From the NCBI GenBank assembly GCA_030674155.1, contig CM060335.1, forward strand, positions 28,550,097 through 28,562,596: a stretch of 12,500 nucleotides of DNA, written 5' to 3'. This DNA comes from Stramonita haemastoma. Taxonomy: Eukaryota; Mollusca; Gastropoda; Neogastropoda; Muricidae. A program made the translations under genes and the position numbers. Below, one piece after another: positions 1-7,815 of this stretch. The notes beneath the pieces were generated by a model. The model did not search any database. It saw only the letters and a program-made list of their open reading frames with translations, and was not told the DNA's origin. Numbering within the stretch: the stretch's first letter is position 1; each line of letters starts with the position of its first letter.

Positions 1-176
1 AATCATTTTACTCACATACTTCCATTGCCAAAATAGTTGCAGTACTCATAAACTAATGCATTCTCAAAACATTCCCCGCACCAGAAAAGTGTGCCCACAA
101 AATACAGCCTTCACTGATAGAGGCTTGCGCGCATGCTTGCATGCGTACACATACACACACACGCGAGCGCACACGT

Positions 177-177
<1 letters not shown>

Positions 178-225
<48 letters not shown>

Positions 226-236
226 CACATCCTCAA

Positions 237-268
<32 letters not shown>

Positions 269-298
269 CCACATACTTAACCACACACACACACACAC
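178..298. repeat. Compound (CA)n microsatellite
   Basis: Three CA tracts (178-222, 238-267, 282-298) are separated by two short related spacers that both contain CATCC and end in AACC before CA resumes. This suggests that a CA-plus-spacer unit was itself duplicated. The tract is preceded by alternating purine-pyrimidine sequence rich in GCGC and CATG (127-177). Open frames across it encode only His/Thr or Cys/Val runs and are not genes. Confidence 0.95.
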
Positions 299-302
299 CA
301 CG

Positions 303-347
303 CGCGAGCGAGACAGAGAGAGACAGAGACAGAGGGACAGGCGGAGA
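303..347. repeat. Imperfect GA/GACAGA purine repeat
   Basis: A degenerate GAGACAGA-type purine-rich run directly follows the CA compound repeat. It is followed to about 480 by A-rich sequence with loose AAAC/ACGA tetranucleotide character. Nothing coding is visible between 300 and 590. Confidence 0.7.
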
Positions 348-589
348 CAGACAAAAAGTCCACACACAAGAAAAGGAACAAACTAGACAACGACAATCAC
401 ACCGACAACGACAGCAACTAGTCTTTAAAAATGCAGACAAACGAACGAGCAAACAAAGAAACAAACAAAAAGTCCTAGCGTAGGGGAGAGGAAACACCGA
501 TCTATAAATCTTTTATGAATAATCTCTCCAGATGCTATTTTTTAACCCTGTTGTCACAGGAATGACATAAGCCCGGGACAGCTTCCGCT

Positions 590-607
590 TCTCTCTCTCT
601 CTCTCTC
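590..607. repeat. Short (CT)n microsatellite
   Basis: About nine CT units with one interruption, followed by a short T/C run. The flanks (481-589 and 608-850) are unremarkable non-coding sequence. Confidence 0.85.
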
Positions 608-850
608 GCTTTTTCCCCCCGTAGCTGCTGCCTGGGCGCGTGTGCATAAGTAGATCTTCACAAGCAGCTGTCTTCGTCAGGTGAAAAGCATTATTGTTTG
701 TGCTGCTTAGGACCACAAGACTTGGCTTGTCCAGCTTTATAATAACTTATGGAAAGGGAGACTAGTGACAACACATCTGCACTAGAGGAAACGAAAAGGA
801 AATAAACCAACAACCCAACAATCTGTCTTTACTGTTTTAGACCAGAAGTA

Positions 851-1110
851 ACGGACGCTATAGCTGAGCGGTTAAGACCATTTAACTTCAATCCCAAGAG
901 CCTATACAGTCGTGGGTTCGAATCTCGGCGACATCTGTTGGATTAATGATGGAGAGATTTTTACGATCTCCAAGGTCAATTTCAAGTGCAATTTGCCAGT
1001 ATCTTAAATTCCTTCGTGTATACGCAAATGCAGAATACCAAATGTGCACGTTAACGATGCCATAATTCATGTCAAGGAGCCCCAGCCGAGGAACGAAAAA
1101 AAAGGAAAAT
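851..1110 (+). mobile_element. tRNA-derived SINE with Leu/Ser-like head
   Basis: The left end carries an RNA polymerase III type 2 promoter: an A box at 861-873 (TAGCTGAGCGGTT) and a B box at 914-926 (GGGTTCGAATCTC). The wide spacing between boxes fits a tRNA with a long variable arm. It is not a usable tRNA, because I cannot fold clean anticodon and acceptor stems. The body (about 950-1080) includes GAGATTTTTACGATCTCC and CTTCGTGTATACGCAAATGC. From memory this matches the central domain of a very common gastropod SINE, and the copy appears to stop short of that SINE's usual 3' half. It ends in an A-rich stretch at 1096-1110. Calling it a SINE is secure; the family name and exact ends are not. 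Confidence 0.75.
861..926 (+). promoter_or_regulatory. Pol III A box and B box of the SINE
   Basis: A box at 861-873 and B box at 914-926, agreeing closely with the eukaryotic consensuses (TRGYNNANNGG and GGTTCGANTCC). This is the internal promoter of the SINE. Whether it is still transcribed cannot be judged. Confidence 0.65.
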
Positions 1111-1197
1111 AACACACACGAGCAAACAAACTGGACAACTAGTTAGCCGACCAGCCAGACAGCAAACCACAGAGCAAAATCCTAGCCAAGCAGCCAG

Positions 1198-1560
1198 TTT
1201 ATTTATTTATTTATTTATTTATTCTTTTATATCGAGGATAACAGAATAAGCAATCATGTGCTTTTTTTCATCCGGTCCCCGTGTGTATGCAGTTTTTGTA
1301 AATATTGTCATTTGCTCCCACCGGCACACAATGGCCTACTCTTACGAAAAGCGGAACATGATTTAACGTGTGCGCAAGATATTCTGCGTGCGTTCGCACA
1401 CGGGGCCTTGGTTTAAAGTCTCATCCGAAGGACTTTTGGGGAGAGTGGAGTCGGCACTGATGTTAACTCCAGGAGAAAAATTTCCTCGACCCGACTCGAA
1501 CCCCGGTCGTCAAATTGCCAGCGCAATGTTCGGACCAGTAGGCTATCCGTCCCCCTATCG
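1198..1560 (-). mobile_element. SINE family X, minus-strand copy
   Basis: Read on the minus strand, this has a tRNA-like head: the A box complements 1530-1546 and the B box complements 1488-1506. A core containing CGGATGAGAC follows (complement of 1418-1427), then a unique body, and a 3' tail of ATAAA/AAAT units (complement of 1198-1232). The 19 bases at 1383-1401 are the exact reverse complement of 3228-3246 in the plus-strand copy of the same family, and both copies share the terminal segment that includes TTATCCTCGA before the A-rich tail. A 7-bp GCAGCCA at 1190-1196 and 1581-1587 might be a target-site duplication, but this is weak. The 5' end lies between about 1553 and 1580. Confidence 0.75.
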
Positions 1561-1587
1561 TCCCCCCTATTGCCAGACACGCAGCCA

Positions 1588-2100
1588 ATCAGGTTGTAAA
1601 CCCATCTTCTAACGAATACAAATAGAGACAACACTGAAAATGAGGAGGTGAGAGGTTTTCAAATTTCATTTAATGTAGCTACTTCAGGTCTGTGTTCCAG
1701 GTCTACAAAGCAGACGTTAGTCGTCTTATTGATGATGTTAGATGTTTCCCAACGTTCATACTCTGAAGATGAATTGTAATAGGAACTCTTGTCTCTCTCT
1801 GTCATCACGCCTTGGAATCTGTGTGAGGCTTTAAGTACAGAAGAGATGGTAAGTTTACATACGTACATAGATGGTTTCAAGGTCATCGCCACGTAGGCAG
1901 CCATGGTTCTAAGGAAAGTGAGATTTCTTTATCGGAGATTATTTTTTTCATACTATGAATGCTACACTAACATTTCAAAACATCATATTTTAGTGTAAAC
2001 CTTGGCACTTTGCTTACGTCAGTAGCTGTTACGACCTTTGGCTCATTAGGTTAGAGCAAATGTTCTCACAAAAGTATAACCTGATGCAGGATTGACGCTT
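1588..2100. other. Unannotated non-coding sequence
   Basis: I see no gene here. The longest open frames are short and lack recognisable motifs. A short segment at 1881-1903 contains TAGGCAGCCAT, which resembles part of the gastropod SINE 3' half on the minus strand, but it is too short to call. Confidence 0.5.
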
Positions 2101-2104
2101 TGAA

Positions 2105-2270
2105 TGCATGCTGGGTACGTTTGTGGTTCTGCAACCCCCTAGACTCTTAGGGGATCTTGTAGACAAGCCTAACTTCCATGTCTACATACATACATACTCC
2201 AAGGGGATCAAGATACTGGCAGACCTGTCCCAAAACTAACTTGATGAACGGTCAGGATCCCACAGGGAAT
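2105..2270 (-). mobile_element. Decayed SINE fragment, minus strand
   Basis: On the minus strand this contains TGCCAGTATCTT, identical to bases in the body of the SINE at 851-1110. A CTTnG-type stretch follows in the same order, then further downstream ACCCAGCATGC, which I recall from the 3' half of the same gastropod SINE. Similarity is patchy and there is no clear tRNA head or tail. This is an old copy or a chance mosaic; the call rests on the order of several short matches. Confidence 0.45.
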
Positions 2271-2289
2271 CTATAATGTGCCATGCGCC

Positions 2290-2734
2290 ACCTAAACTCA
2301 ACCACTGTGCCTCTATGGAATGATAATGAGAACAGGAGTGGTGGGTCTGCATAGACTTAAGTCAGATACGCTTTTTTTCTTATCCCATACAATGTAGCAC
2401 ATTGGGATTCGTGATTCATAATTAATCAGAATGTTTCCTGACTTACCTGACGTTGCCGTCAGGCACTTAGCGAATCATTTCCGTTTGGTGAGACTCATTT
2501 TTTTAAATGACATTTTAAATAATTATGACAAAAGATATACATTTGAAAACTAAAAAAATCAACCATTGGAAAGGAGTGAACAAGTGGGAAGAGTCTATTA
2601 AGATGATAAGCTCTAAGGCTGTTGACAGCCCATGCCATGCTCTGCTTTGTATAAGTTTGTTGTGTAAATCAACTTTAAAATCAAACCAGCAAAAGATTTT
2701 TCAGTATTTCGGTTATTATTCATGCATTGGGCGT
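2290..2734. other. Non-coding sequence with one perfect hairpin
   Basis: No gene is visible. At 2446-2463 there is a perfect 7-bp inverted repeat (CCTGACG, loop TTGC, CGTCAGG). Sequence from 2500 to 2730 is AT-rich with only short open frames that show no motif. Confidence 0.45.
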
Positions 2735-3120
2735 TCCCCAGGTGGATCGGCGGTCTAGAGATAACGCAACTGCCAAGAAAGTGAAAAGTCCAGGTTTGTT
2801 GTGTGCAGTGGTTCAATCCCCGTTTGGGCCCAAAACTTTAGACCATGAGTGGTGGTCTGGGTGCTAGTCTTTCGGATGAGACGATAGAGTGAGGTCTCGT
2901 GTGTTACGCAAATTATTACGCGCACGTAAAAATAAATCTACGGCATCAAGAGAGTTGTACCTGGCAAAATTCTGTAGAAAAAAGTCACTCTTATAGGGAA
3001 ACAAATACAGTTGCAGACAGAGAAAGAAAAAAATGGGTGGCGCTGCTCTTGTGCAGCCCGAATTTCACGCAAAGAAATCTGCCGTGACTAAAAGTCGTAC
3101 AAAAATACAATTATAAAAAT
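2735..3120 (+). mobile_element. tRNA-derived SINE family Y
   Basis: The head has an A-box-like segment at 2743-2760 and a B box at 2808-2821 (GTGGTTCAATCCCC). The core CGGATGAGAC is at 2873-2882. The body contains CCTGGCAAAATTCTGTAGAA and GGGTGGCGCTG, and then CAGCCCGAATTTCACGC before an A-rich tail at about 3088-3120. From memory this order matches one of the most abundant caenogastropod SINEs. This copy appears to lack part of the GC-rich hairpin that usually sits between the GGGTGGCGCT and CAGCCCGAATTTC segments. The family match is recalled, not searched; the SINE call itself is firm. Confidence 0.8.
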
Positions 3121-3189
3121 CAAACAAACACCCCCCTCCCCTCTAGTCTGGCCTTCAACCACCAAATCATACTTATAGCCTGTCTCCTG

Positions 3190-3424
3190 TTCACTTCCCC
3201 TCGGATGAGACAATACAACGAGGTCAAGTGTGCGAACGCACGCAGATCTTCTTGTGCACATGTTAAAATCTGTTCCGCTTTTTGGAAAGGTAGGCCATTG
3301 TATACCGGTAGGAACGGATGACAAAATTGACAAACCTACATACACACAGGGACTGGAGGTTAAAAAAAGCAACACATTAGTGCTTATTCCATTATCCTCG
3401 AAATAAAAAAAAATAAAAAAAAGT
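3190..3424 (+). mobile_element. SINE family X, plus-strand copy (5' end unclear)
   Basis: It shares the CGGATGAGAC core (3202-3211), a 19-base exact match at 3228-3246 to the complement of 1383-1401, and the 3' end TTATCCTCGA (3392-3401) with the minus-strand copy at 1198-1560. It ends in an A-rich tail with T interruptions (3402-3424), equivalent to the ATAAA tail of the other copy. No clear tRNA boxes are visible upstream (3121-3190), so the head is either diverged or truncated. It lies almost directly behind SINE Y. Confidence 0.7.
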
Positions 3425-3494
3425 GTCTATGAGACTTCAAACTATTCTTGATGAAAAGTTTGCGAGAATGGACGTTACAATTTTTTATACAATG

Positions 3495-3540
3495 CCTTGC
3501 CATAGAGGCAGCCATACTCTGTTTTTCCAGTTTCCGCAAG
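3495..3540 (-). mobile_element. Small SINE fragment, minus strand
   Basis: The complement contains AGAGTATGGCTGCCTCTATG, close to a segment I recall from the 3' half of the gastropod SINE whose first half is at 851-1110. It is only about 45 bases long and has no other landmarks. The surrounding 3425-3732 shows no gene. Confidence 0.4.
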
Positions 3541-3748
3541 CATCGCAAAACGGAACGCACGATATACGCGTATCTAAAAATTGTAGATATTCAAGACACT
3601 TAAATTAGAAGAGGATATACGCGTCAACTGCCATTTGTCAAAAAAAAAGAAGAAAAAATATTTTCCCTTGCGCATATTTAGAGAAGAGAGCACTCTATTG
3701 TTCTGTAATAAATCTAATTTGTTATGCTGTGCGAGTATGGAAGATGAA

Positions 3749-3749
3749 G

Positions 3750-3844
<95 letters not shown>
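3749..3844. repeat. (GT)n microsatellite, 48 uninterrupted units
   Basis: A perfect GT tract of about 96 bp. A second, shorter, imperfect GT tract follows at 3861-3888. Both tracts are preceded by GAGTATGGAAGATGAA (3733-3748 and 3845-3860), so the flank plus the tract has been duplicated with a period of 112 bp. Confidence 0.95.
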
Positions 3845-3845
<1 letters not shown>

Positions 3846-4005
3846 AGTATGGAAGATGAATTGTGTGTGTGTGTGTATGTGTGTGTGCACGTGTACTCGC
3901 AATGTGCATATGTATAACTCTCCATGACATAAACAGATACAATGAGTGGATATGCCTGTTACATCGCGTCTTTGTGGTATTTAAAAAGCCGATTGCAAAT
4001 GCACA

Positions 4006-4034
4006 CAAACAACAACAACAACAACAACAACAAA
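4006..4034. repeat. (AAC)n microsatellite
   Basis: About nine AAC units embedded in otherwise non-coding sequence (3889-4140). It could be the A-rich tail of an unrecognised retroposon, but I see no body for one. Confidence 0.85.
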
Positions 4035-4143
4035 AATTCTTAAGACCTAAAGGTAAACTGCGAGGAAATATGAATTCCCGTTAAAAGACGACATGGTGGA
4101 AACGAAACACGTCTGGGACTATTTGCTTATGTGTTTGCATTTA

Positions 4144-4227
4144 TCTATCTGTCTGTCTGTATGCATTTCTGTTTGTCTTTCTGTCTGTCTGTATGTATGT
4201 ATGTTTGCCTGTGTCTGTTTGCCGCTT

Positions 4228-4276
<49 letters not shown>

Positions 4277-4307
4277 TTCTGTTTGTCTGTCTGTTTGTTT
4301 GTCTGTC
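4144..4307. repeat. Degenerate (TGTC)n tetranucleotide array
   Basis: TGTC/TGTT/TGTA units with scattered point changes; the cleanest section is about 4228-4262. Translations in all frames give only short-period Cys/Leu/Ser/Val runs. It runs into a CT tract at 4318-4370. Confidence 0.9.
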
Positions 4308-4317
4308 TCCCCACCAA

Positions 4318-4370
4318 CTCTCTCTCTCTCTCTCGCTCTGTCTCTCTACATCTGTCTCTCTCTCTCTCTT
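4318..4370. repeat. Imperfect (CT)n tract abutting LINE A
   Basis: CT units interrupted by CG, TG and ACATC, ending in CTTTTAG at 4368-4374. LINE A homology begins at the very next base. Confidence 0.9.
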
Positions 4371-4374
4371 TTAG

Positions 4375-4576
4375 TGATCTTATTTCATCAAAAAAGGATA
4401 TCAAATCACTTTGGAAAGCAATAAACCAGCTGTCAGGTAAGCCATCGGTATCTCTTACACCTTGTAATTTATCAGCTGTAAGTATCAATACATACTTCAC
4501 CACAGTAGGGGAAAAAGTTGTTCCTGTAGACTTTACAAAATGTAACAAATTACGCGCATTACAAAAAATTTTGTGA
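4375..4576 (+). pseudogene. LINE A piece 1: linker upstream of the RT domain
   Basis: This frame reads from the CT tract into K-D-I-K-S-L-W-K-A-I-N-Q-L-S-G-K and later N-T-Y-F-T-T-V-G. These resemble the endonuclease-to-RT linker of CR1/Jockey-like LINEs. There is no start codon of its own; the open frame upstream is microsatellite. It ends at a TGA (4574-4576) just after an A-run and T-run (4562-4572), where the coding sense moves to another frame. An indel in that homopolymer is the simplest explanation. Confidence 0.7.
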
Positions 4577-4931
4577 TTCACGAAAAATAACTTCTAAGTT
4601 GAAATTTGGGTTTCTCGGGGTACACGAGGTATACAAAGAATTGTGCTTATTAAAACAGTCAAAATCGCGGGGCTTTGATGACATTGACAGTAGAATTTTA
4701 AAGATTTCTGCACCGATAAATTCTGAACATATGACATATATCTATAATCTCTGTTTAGAAAAATCCTGCTTTCCTCAAGCATTTAAAAATGCTAAAGTAA
4801 TACCACTCTTTAAATCTGGCGACCCAAATGATCCGTCAAATTACAGACCTATTTCTATCCTGTCTACATTGTCTAAGCCCCTTGAAAAACATCTGAAAAG
4901 CAACCTTCAATCTCACTTTTATTACATATGA
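4563..4931 (+). pseudogene. LINE A piece 2: N-terminal RT domain
   Basis: This continues the protein in a second frame. It holds K-S-R-G-F-D-D-I-D (the usual K-S-x-G-x-D-x-I motif at the start of the RT), then A-K-V-I-P-L-F-K-S-G-D, then N-Y-R-P-I-S-I-L-S (motifs RT 0-1). There is no nonsense codon until a TGA at 4929-4931, where the coding sense shifts by one base into the next piece (tyrosine-aspartate codons at 4927-4932). The methionine that would begin an open frame at 4599 is not a real start. Confidence 0.8.
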
Positions 4932-4932
4932 T

Positions 4933-6018
4933 TTGCTTCACCAAAATCAGAGTGGATTCAGAAAGAACCACTCCTGTCATACTGTACTAACAAATATTAT
5001 TGAACAATGGCATGAGAATATCAATAACAATATGTTATCAGGAGCTGTTTTTGTTGACTTCACTAAGGCATTTGACACAATTGATCATGATCTTCTCTTA
5101 AAAAAACTAGATATGTATGGCTTATGTCCCGAATCAGTTGAACTTGTATCGTCCTTTTTGTGTAATAGACAACAAGCAGTATATCAAGATTGCATTACCT
5201 CCCCTTTTATGCCAATTAATCATGGAGTTCCACAGGGATCAGTTTTAGGTCCCATTTTATTTTCAGTTTATGTAAACGATCTTCCATTGAATATCTCCAC
5301 TACGTGTGAACTATTTGCTGATGACACTACGATCCATAATAAAGGTAAGGATGCAAGTTCGCTTTGTTTTGAAATGCAAAAAGACATTGATAAACTTATC
5401 CTTTGGTCTAAACTTAATCATATGGCTCTCCATCCTGAAAAGTCCAAATTTATGTTAGTTACGACAAGGCAAAAGCGACAAAACATTAAATTGAAGTTAC
5501 CAGATCTTAAAGTTTGCACTAAGCACTTGGAAGAAGTGGATTCTCACAAACTGCTTGGCTTAAATATTGATAACAATTTATCTTGGTCTATTCATCTCTC
5601 AAATTTGTCTAAAAAGTTAGCCCAGAAAATCTTTCAGCTCAACAGAATAAAACATTTGCTTGATCAACATACCCGCAAGTTTTTCTTTCATGCTTATATA
5701 CAGCCCGACATAGATTATGCTTCCACATGCTGGGATTTAGCCAGTAAAAAATGCTTAAAACAATTAGAAAGTTTGTATAGACGTTCCTTAAAAATAGTGC
5801 TTCTTAAACCGGCACCATTAGAAATAAAAGACTATAAGGAACTTAATATTCTTCCCTTCCATCTAAGATGTCGTTTCAACAAAGGTGTATTCATGTACAG
5901 AATTATGAATAATCTTGCTCCATCCTATCTGAATAAAAAAATCATTGTTAATAATGTTCGAGGTAAAAGTACACTGTTCATCCCACTCCAAAAACTGATC
6001 TCTTTATGTCATCTTTGA
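4933..6018 (+). pseudogene. LINE A piece 3: reverse transcriptase catalytic core
   Basis: This 361-codon open segment is the best preserved part of LINE A. By residue: Q-S-G-F-R near 6-10 (RT motif 1-2), motif A F-V-D-F-T-K-A-F-D at 40-48 with catalytic Asp42, G-V-P-Q-G-S-V-L-G-P at 98-107 (motif B), and motif C F-A-D-D at 128-131. The thumb and C-terminal region follow, with L-L-G-L-N-I-D and R-R-S-L-K-I. All three catalytic aspartates are present and there is no internal stop. It would copy the element's RNA into DNA at the target nick, but the frame breaks on both sides mean no full enzyme can be made as written. It starts mid-domain, so no initiation codon is expected. Confidence 0.85.
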
Positions 6019-6128
6019 TTTATTCAGGAGGTAAAATATGGAATGAAATTCCTGTTCATTTAAAACAAAAACTTAGTGTTTCATCTTTTAAAACATCTTT
6101 TCAGAGATATTTGTTTCAGGTGGTCTGA
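5997..6128 (+). pseudogene. LINE A piece 4: C-terminal tail of the RT protein
   Basis: After an indel near the A5 run at 5990-5994, coding sense resumes in another frame. It reads M-S-S-L-I-Y-S-G-G-K-I-W-N-E-I-P, then S-S-F-K-T-S-F-Q-R-Y-L-F, and stops at TGA 6126-6128. The G-x-x-I-W-N-x-I-P signature is the usual last conserved block of this LINE type, so this is very probably the native stop. Confidence 0.75.
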
Positions 6129-6470
6129 CATGACTATGCATTTGGTCTTGTCCTGTAGTACCTTACTGACAGGAAAGGGTGACCCAGAAGGCAAGGAGAG
6201 ACTGGCGACAGATGAGCTGTGAAGAACTTAATGGAAAGACCAGGGACATGAAAGAGGATGTAGCAACACACTGCTTCCTACTCCTTGGAGCATTTATGAC
6301 TTCACTGGAAAAAAAACAACAACAACTGTTATACATCACTGAACATTGTAACATTGATTGCGAACATATAGTGTGCGCGAGTGTGCTTCATATTTACTTG
6401 TAACCGTGTTTGAGAGTGTTTTGTCTTTTTGCATATTTCTCAAGTTCTTATTGATAAAAGAAGAGTGTAT
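6129..6470 (+). other. LINE A 3' flank or untranslated region
   Basis: No convincing gene. A short A8-plus-CAA stretch (6308-6327) could be the LINE A tail. The open frame at 6179-6403 has a weak resemblance, around E-E-L-N-G-K-T-R-D, to the C-terminus of another molluscan LINE type. I treat it as unsupported. Confidence 0.4.
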
Positions 6471-6505
6471 GTTTGTTTGTTTGTTTGCTTGTTTGTTTGT
6501 TTGTT

Positions 6506-6588
<83 letters not shown>
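6471..6588. repeat. (GTTT)n then (GT)n compound microsatellite
   Basis: About ten GTTT units (6471-6510, one change at 6488) turn directly into about 39 perfect GT units (6511-6588). They decay into mixed TGTG/TGCG sequence to about 6670. The smooth transition suggests that one repeat grew out of the other by point change and slippage. Confidence 0.95.
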
Positions 6589-6592
<4 letters not shown>

Positions 6593-6670
6593 GTGTGTGT
6601 GTCAGCGCGCGAGCGTATGTGTGTGCGTGCGTGCATTCGTGCGTAGGTGCATGTGTATATGTGTGTATGC

Positions 6671-7030
6671 TTTTTGCTCAATTTCGTTTGATATGTATGA
6701 TAATTTTGTACTCGGGGAAATCTTTCAAAGAAGGGATGAATGGGCGGGTAAGACAGAGACTCAGTGAGGGAAGGTGGGGAACATAGAAGTAAAGAGTTTG
6801 AGTGTGCTTGGATTTTTCTTACATTCAATTGCTCGTGTCATACTTATATTGACTAGTTTTTTGTTGCTATTTTGCTTGCTTTGTTATTGGTTGTCTTCTA
6901 TAAGTATTTTGATGGGAAAATGTCAAGAAGGAGGAAGGAGGGGGGGGGGGGGGGGTGAATAGGGCATTTCCTACTCTATATTGCATTTGTATATTCTCTG
7001 TTTGTCTTGGTCTTGTCTGTCTGTTTGTCT
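6671..7030. other. Non-coding sequence with a G16 run
   Basis: No gene is visible. It contains a purine-rich stretch ending in sixteen consecutive G (6940-6955). The sequence then becomes pyrimidine-rich with C-runs (7031-7046) immediately before the CT tract. Confidence 0.5.
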
Positions 7031-7039
7031 ACCCCCCCA

Positions 7040-7141
<102 letters not shown>

Positions 7142-7185
7142 TGGGTGTGTGGCATTGACAGAGTGCGGACATGTGGAATGGCTCT

Positions 7186-7273
7186 CCAAGATGGAGTGCT
7201 TGCAGAAATGCTTAAGACAGGTAACAAAACTTCTATTCCCTTTTTACACAAACTCTTTAATGAAATATTTTAA
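7186..7273 (+). pseudogene. LINE B piece 1: start of RT homology
   Basis: Reads D-G-V-L-A-E-M-L-K, then P-F-L-H-K-L-F-N-E-I-F. This corresponds to the D-G-I-x-x-E-M-x-K block that opens the LINE RT domain. Sequence from 7139 to 7185 is open but shows no clear family motif. The frame ends at TAA in an A/T homopolymer at 7266-7279, where sense passes to the next frame. Confidence 0.65.
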
Positions 7274-7815
7274 AAAAAGGCATATATCCAAAGGAATGGG
7301 GAAAAGCTATTGTCATACCAATTTACAAAAAAGGTGACACAGAGAATGTAGATAACTATAGAGGTGTTTCTTTACTAAGTACGATTTCAAAATGTTACAG
7401 TACAATATTAAATAAACGGCTTTACTCATGGTTGGAAGAAGAAAATTTAATATCCGAGAATCAAGCAGGATTTCGTAAACATTATTCCACTATTGACCAT
7501 ATTTTTTGTTTATACTCTGTTGTGCAGAAGTGCTTGTCTCAGAGAGGTAAGAAGCTGTATGTTGCTTTCGTCGATTTTAAGAAAGCATTTGACTCAGTAA
7601 AACATGATAAATTACTACATTGTATTAGAAATCAGGGTGTCAAAGGGAGATTTTTCTGTTCAATTCAAGCAATGTATAACACTTTAGTATCATACGTCAG
7701 ATCAAATTTTGAAAATACTGAGCTTTTTGAGTGTCCAATAGGGGTACGACAAGGATGCGTTTTGAGTCCTACTCTGTTTCAAATGTTTATCAACCAGCTA
7801 GCAAATGATGTCTGA
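7268..7815 (+). pseudogene. LINE B piece 2: RT fingers and palm with motif A
   Basis: Coding sense begins in the A-run near 7270. It reads I-P-I-Y-K-K-G-D and N-Y-R-G-V-S-L-L-S-T (RT 0-1), Q-A-G-F-R (motif 1-2), and V-A-F-V-D-F-K-K-A-F-D-S-V (motif A, catalytic Asp encoded at 7573-7575). G-V-R-Q-G-C-V-L-S-P-T-L-F follows (motif B). There are no internal stops. It ends at TGA 7813-7815, just past A-N-D-V, where the next piece takes over in a frame one base different. A single lost base near 7808-7812 would explain this. Confidence 0.8.

Larger units (their letters stand above)
4375..6310 (+). mobile_element. LINE A: 5'-truncated non-LTR retrotransposon (CR1/Jockey/L2-like)
   Basis: This copy lacks everything upstream of the RT linker: there is no ORF1 and no apurinic endonuclease domain. 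Homology starts at the edge of the CT tract at 4374/4375. The protein continues in four frame pieces to a stop at 6126-6128. A short non-coding stretch follows, with a possible A/AAC-rich tail at 6308-6327; the true 3' end is not certain. The motif set (F-V-D-F-x-K-A-F-D, G-V-P-Q-G-S-V-L-G-P, F-A-D-D-T, and a C-terminal G-G-K-I-W-N-E-I-P) is typical of the CR1/Jockey/L2 supergroup. I cannot place the clade without a tree. LINE C at 12169 belongs to the same type. Confidence 0.85.

Noticed and set aside
56..483. Overlapping open frames encoding His/Thr or Cys/Val repeats
   Set aside because: They are translations of (CA)n on both strands with no unique coding sequence. The same holds for the frames at 3635-4008, 6358-6828, 11153-11450 and 11899-12309.
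851..931. Functional tRNA gene
   Set aside because: The A and B boxes are good, but I could not build a proper cloverleaf with an acceptor stem, and the sequence continues into a SINE body.
888..1115. 75-codon minus-strand open frame
   Set aside because: It lies within the SINE on its opposite strand and shows no protein motif.
1190..1587. GCAGCCA target-site duplication around SINE X
   Set aside because: It is only seven bases, the element's 5' end is uncertain, and similar CAGCCA words are common nearby (1151-1196). It is mentioned but not annotated.
1370..1612. 80-codon plus-strand open frame
   Set aside because: It runs antisense through SINE X, including its tRNA-like head, so it is not a plausible gene.
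2525..3375. Several open frames of 60-95 codons
   Set aside because: They overlap SINE Y and SINE X or AT-rich spacer, have no recognisable motif, and no supporting splice or codon pattern.
4093..4374. Open frames rich in Cys, Leu, Ser and Val
   Set aside because: They lie entirely in the TGTC and CT microsatellites. Only sequence after 4374 shows protein family motifs.
6179..6403. 74-codon frame resembling a LINE C-terminus
   Set aside because: Only a short E-L-x-x-K-T-x-R-D-like stretch is suggestive. It is not enough to call a second LINE fragment.
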